DNA of 64,000 nt from Acetobacter peroxydans (GTDB taxonomy: Bacteria > Pseudomonadota > Alphaproteobacteria > Acetobacterales > Acetobacteraceae), in assembly GCF_006539345.1 (NCBI RefSeq), contig NZ_BJMV01000003.1, positions 62,001 through 126,000 on the forward strand. The letters are read 5' to 3'. Position 1 is the first letter of the stretch. Every line of letters begins with the position of its first letter. Positions 61,410 to 64,000 of the stretch are shown piece after piece. The position numbers and the translations under genes were made by a program. Below the pieces are notes generated by a model that saw only the letters and a list, made by a program, of their open reading frames with translations, had not been told where the DNA came from and did not search any database.

Positions 61410-61836
61410 CAGGACGAACCTCTTCGTGCAGCCTGAAAACGAGACACAGCCACCTTTTTCAGATAAGCACCTATGGATAGTCATAACATTGTGACGCCGG
61501 CAGCCCCGAAAGGGACGAGCCATTGATCCCGCCCACATGAGCAAACAGGGCAAGGACGGCGTTTTACGGAACTGTGTCTTTCCTCCGCCGCTTGTATATA
61601 GGGTCAGGCACCCATTCAGGACAAGCCTACAGGACCATAATGGTCCTTAAACTTTTTTAGTGATCTCCCGCACCAGCCTTTTTATTCGGGGAAGGGAGCG
61701 ACTTTATCGAAAGGAAAAATTGATATTTCTCATTATTCTGGAACAATCTTTCAGTATTGCCCCGATGCTCGGAACGAAAGCTCCGCCCACGGGCGACCAT
61801 AAAAAACTAACAAAGAATTTAGATATGGCGCGTCCG
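61410..61836. other. Non-coding stretch between the DEAD-box helicase and metW
   Basis: This 427-base interval is upstream of the DEAD-box gene and downstream of metW on the minus strand. It becomes clearly AT-rich from about 61650 to 61760. It holds a 17-base dyad at 61631-61647 followed by a short T-run. Short plus-strand frames here are the reverse of metW and not credible genes. A T-rich stretch (minus strand, about 61801-61809) just after the metW stop may help termination. Confidence 0.5.
61631..61647. promoter_or_regulatory. Perfect dyad upstream of the DEAD-box gene
   Basis: AGGACCA-TAA-TGGTCCT is a 7-bp inverted repeat with a 3-base centre. It is about 220 bases upstream of the helicase start. 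On the plus strand TTAAACTTTTTT follows, so it could be a short terminator instead of an operator. The compact symmetry favours a protein-binding site. Confidence 0.4.
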
Positions 61837-62442
61837 TCAGCCGCCCTGTCGCCTGAGCAAAAACAGGGCCTGCTCGCCAAACAGGTTGGCCAGACGGATG
61901 GAACGCCGCCACGGCGCACGCTCCCCCTCCTCATCCACCGCCATCCACTGTTCCACGGTGTAACCTTCCTCCGCGCACAGAGCCAGAAAGTCACGGATGG
62001 TGCACGGATGGATATTCGGTGTGTCATACCACGCCGTATGCCAGACGGCTGTCATAGGCATCCGCCCGTTCAACAGCAGCTTGAGCCGTAACTGCCAGTG
62101 CCCGAAATTGGGAAAGGACACGATGGCATGGCGCCCAATACGCAGCATCTGCCGCAGCACCTCACGCGGGCGGGCAACGGCCTGCAATGTCCGTTGCAGC
62201 ACCACGTAATCAAAAGCGTGATCGGGGTAATGGGCCAGATCATGATCCGCATCGCCATGAACAACCGGCAGGCCATGCGCCACTGAGCGCGTAACCAGTT
62301 TCATGTTCAGCTCGATTCCGCGCGCATCGCATCCACGATGACGGAACAGATGGTCAATCAGCAGGCCATCTCCACTGCCGATATCCAGCACCCGTGTTCC
62401 GGGCTCGATCATGTCGGCTATCAGGCGTTGATCAAGCCGCAT
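61837..62442 (-). CDS. metW: Methionine biosynthesis protein MetW
   Basis: The 201-residue methyltransferase-fold protein has RLDQRLIADMIEPGTRVLDIGSGDGLLI (motif I), GIELNM and SFPNFGHWQLRLKLLLNGRMPMT, the MetW signature. It pairs with MetX; in several proteobacteria MetW enhances MetX activity. Its ATG overlaps the metX stop by one base (TGATG), so translation is probably coupled. Confidence 0.93.
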   Translation of the reverse strand: MRLDQRLIADMIEPGTRVLDIGSGDGLLIDHLFRHRGCDARGIELNMKLVTRSVAHGLPVVHGDADHDLAHYPDHAFDYVVLQRTLQAVARPREVLRQMLRIGRHAIVSFPNFGHWQLRLKLLLNGRMPMTAVWHTAWYDTPNIHPCTIRDFLALCAEEGYTVEQWMAVDEEGERAPWRRSIRLANLFGEQALFLLRRQGG

Positions 62443-63614
62443 CAGACCAGCCCCGCATGTTCAGCCACACCACAGAGAAACCCCCGTACCGTCCGGTCAA
62501 AATCGGGCTCATCCAGCAAGAAAGCATCATGCCCCTTGTCGGTTTCAATCTCGACAAAAGAGACATTGGCCGCTGCCTGATTGAGAGCACGCACCAATGC
62601 GCGCGCGGCCGATGTCGGGAACAGCCAGTCCGACGAAAATGAAACGACGCAGAACCTGACCGGCGTACGGGCAAAAGCCGCGGTCAGTTCGCCATCGTGA
62701 TCAGCGGCGATATCAAACCAGTCCATCGCACGGGTGATCGACAGGTAAGAGTTGGCATCGAAACGACGCACAAAGCTCGACCCCTGATAGCGCAGATAGG
62801 ATTCCACCTCGAAAATATCGCTGAACAGCGAAACCGGCCCTTCCGGCCCAGGGCCGCTGGCAGGGCCGCGCCGGGTTCTGCGCCCGAATTTGCGTGTAAG
62901 CGCTTCTTCCGAAAGATAGGTAATATGCGCCATCATGCGCGCGACAGCCAGCCCGCGCGCAGGCACCACGTCGGCCTGCCAGTACCGCCCGCCGCGCCAA
63001 TCGGGGTCAGCAATGATCGCCTGACGACCCACCTCATTGAACGCGATATTCTGCGCGGAATGATAGGGAGCTGTGGCAATGGGCATGGCCGCCAGCATCA
63101 TGTGCGGATAGGTTACGGTCCATTCCAGCACCTGCATACCGCCCATGGAGCCGCCAACAACAGCAAACAGACGCTCGATACCCAGAGCGCTCACCAGCTT
63201 GTATTGGGCACGCACCATATCGCGGATGGTAATAGGCGGAAAATCCGTGCCCCATGGCGCCTCCGCGCCTTCGTCATTCCGCCGTAGCGAACGCGGCCCG
63301 GTGCTGCCCATGCAGCCCCCAAGCACATTGGAGCAGATCACAAAAAAACGGTTGGTATCAATCGGCTTGCCCGGGCCTACCATCCGCTCCCACCAGCCGG
63401 ATTTGCCCGTCAGCGGATGGGTTTCCGCCACATACTGGTCACCAGTAAAAGCATGGCAGATCAGGATGGCATTGTCCCCACGCTCGGAAAGCGTTCCGTA
63501 CGTACAATAGGCGACGTCAATCGGCGCAAGGGACACACCACAATCGAGTTCCAGCCCTTCATCGAAGCGAATATGCTGGTGGCTACCAATTTCAAGGGGT
63601 GTTGTACTGCTCAT
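62442..63614 (-). CDS. metX: Homoserine O-acetyltransferase (MetX)
   Basis: The 390-residue alpha/beta-hydrolase acylates homoserine in methionine synthesis. The nucleophile is in [12 protein letters not shown] near residue 147, [12 protein letters not shown] is the family's conserved loop, and the catalytic Asp and His lie in SSDWLFP and KGHDAFLL near the C-terminus. Some alphaproteobacterial MetX prefer succinyl-CoA, so acetyl specificity is family-based. The frame also has ATG 63683 (413 residues) preceded by GGGAG; the intervening 69 bases can fold strongly. metX is followed by metW. Confidence 0.93.
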   Translation of the reverse strand: MSSTTPLEIGSHQHIRFDEGLELDCGVSLAPIDVAYCTYGTLSERGDNAILICHAFTGDQYVAETHPLTGKSGWWERMVGPGKPIDTNRFFVICSNVLGGCMGSTGPRSLRRNDEGAEAPWGTDFPPITIRDMVRAQYKLVSALGIERLFAVVGGSMGGMQVLEWTVTYPHMMLAAMPIATAPYHSAQNIAFNEVGRQAIIADPDWRGGRYWQADVVPARGLAVARMMAHITYLSEEALTRKFGRRTRRGPASGPGPEGPVSLFSDIFEVESYLRYQGSSFVRRFDANSYLSITRAMDWFDIAADHDGELTAAFARTPVRFCVVSFSSDWLFPTSAARALVRALNQAAANVSFVEIETDKGHDAFLLDEPDFDRTVRGFLCGVAEHAGLV

Positions 63615-63641
63615 CAGGGAATGCTCGTTCTCCAGCCTGAG

Positions 63642-63695
63642 TGTCGGGCCTGTGGGGAAGAACACCGTTCTTCCCTCTGGCATAAACTCCCGACA
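63642..63695 (-). promoter_or_regulatory. Nested hairpin leader upstream of metX
   Basis: On the minus strand TGTCGGG (63695-63689) can pair with CCCGACA (63648-63642), enclosing a perfect 9-bp hairpin, GGGAAGAAC-GGT-GTTCTTCCC (63675-63655). It fills the gap between lepA and metX. Attenuation, a metabolite-sensing leader or simple lepA termination are all possible. I see no match to the SAM-II pattern. Confidence 0.45.
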
Positions 63696-63707
63696 GGCAG
63701 GGCAGGT

Positions 63708-64000
63708 TCAGTGTTCCATTTTGAGCGCAGCAAGAAAAGCGCTCTGCGGAATTTCAACCTTGCCGAACTGGCGCATTCGCTTTTTGCCTTCCTTCTGCTT
63801 TTCCAGAAGTTTGCGTTTGCGGGAAATATCACCGCCATAACATTTGGCGGTCACGTCTTTTGACAGCGCGCCAATGGTTTCGCGGGCAATGACACGGCTG
63901 CCAATGGCCGCCTGAATGGCGATCTTGAACAACTGGCGCGGAATCAGATCCTTCAGGCGCGCGCAGATGGAACGCCCGCGCGTTTCCGCCGCCGAACGAT
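63708..64000 (-). CDS. lepA: Elongation factor 4 (LepA), C-terminal part
   Basis: The frame enters from the right edge and stops at 63708, showing 96 residues. [36 protein letters not shown] and the following [23 protein letters not shown] are the highly conserved C-terminal domain unique to LepA/EF4, the back-translocating GTPase. The N-terminal GTPase part lies outside the window. It is upstream of metX on the same strand with a 93-base gap. Confidence 0.95.
   Translation of the reverse strand, partial: RSAAETRGRSICARLKDLIPRQLFKIAIQAAIGSRVIARETIGALSKDVTAKCYGGDISRKRKLLEKQKEGKKRMRQFGKVEIPQSAFLAALKMEH

Noticed and set aside
59985..61436. 483-codon plus-strand frame
   Set aside because: It overlaps the DEAD-box helicase on the other strand, which carries every helicase motif.
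61660..62091. Plus-strand frame in the AT-rich gap before metW
   Set aside because: Its first part lies in non-coding sequence but most of it is antisense to metW, and there is no convincing ribosome site.
63642..63695. SAM-II riboswitch before metX
   Set aside because: The region folds, but I cannot find the conserved SAM-II pseudoknot sequence; it is reported as an unclassified leader instead.

Overview
The window reads as a chromosomal, almost entirely housekeeping segment of an alphaproteobacterium, most likely an acetic acid bacterium (Acetobacteraceae). That assignment is an inference from the GC-rich sequence, the protein sequences, the DUF1150/Hsp20 pair, the rpoZ-rel-acpS-lepB-rnc-era order and the enzymes present; no rRNA or genus marker is visible, so the genus is left open. 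About 65 protein genes and one tRNA were called. I see no insertion sequence, prophage, CRISPR array or rRNA operon. Coding density is high, and many neighbours overlap by 1-8 bases, which implies long operons.

Layout. 1-6.4 kb: loosely packed genes (tail of an unrecognised gene, a secreted protein, DUF1653, acetyl-CoA synthetase, a DUF2501-like secreted protein, a DUF1275 membrane protein, an amino-acid permease). 6.6-14.3 kb: tRNA-Gly(CCC), radA, mlaE-mlaF plus a 44-residue lipoprotein, a large DUF3772/MscS channel, dnaB. 14.4-20.9 kb: gmk-hldE-AGE epimerase operon (minus), a divergent SDR, an NCS1 permease, convergent rlmB. 21-27.4 kb: rnd, kdsD-lptC-lptA-lptB, an antisense MOSC gene with a small membrane gene, and long-form hpf. 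27.5-30.9 kb: DUF1150-hsp20 (minus), then def-fmt-truA (plus). 31-37.7 kb (minus): rpmH-rnpA-yidC-engB-argB-dapD-dapE plus a membrane protein. 37.8-38.2 kb: a small membrane protein with a kinase-like phosphoacceptor helix. 38.3-56.8 kb (minus): a long run rpoZ-rel-acpS-lepB-rnc-era, pyrH-frr-uppS-cdsA-dxr-rseP-bamA-skp-lpxD-fabZ-lpxA-lpxI, then gloA. 56.9-64 kb: folK, a NYN/LabA-like protein, a beta-carbonic anhydrase, a secreted EEP-family nuclease/phosphatase, a DEAD-box helicase, metW-metX, and the 3' end of lepA.

Functional theme. Much of the window builds the Gram-negative envelope: lipid A (lpxD, fabZ, lpxA, lpxI), Kdo and heptose precursors (kdsD, hldE), LPS transport (lptCAB), outer-membrane protein assembly (bamA, skp), isoprenoid carrier and phospholipid precursors (dxr, uppS, cdsA), membrane insertion and signal-peptide cleavage (yidC, lepB, rseP), lipid asymmetry (mlaEF), and the peptidoglycan/lysine precursor pathway (dapD, dapE). 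The second theme is ribosome and translation upkeep: frr, era, rnc, rlmB, engB, hpf, def, fmt, truA, lepA, rel.

No obvious undescribed defence or mobile system is present. The items most worth a second look are an intrinsic terminator that coincides with the start of the EEP gene, an orphan membrane-anchored dimerisation/phosphoacceptor helix beside rpmH, a nested hairpin leader between lepA and metX, a possible RNA thermometer and RpoH promoter at hsp20, and several places where a usual neighbour is missing (rpoN after lptB, mlaD after mlaF, lpxB after lpxI, yidD between rnpA and yidC).
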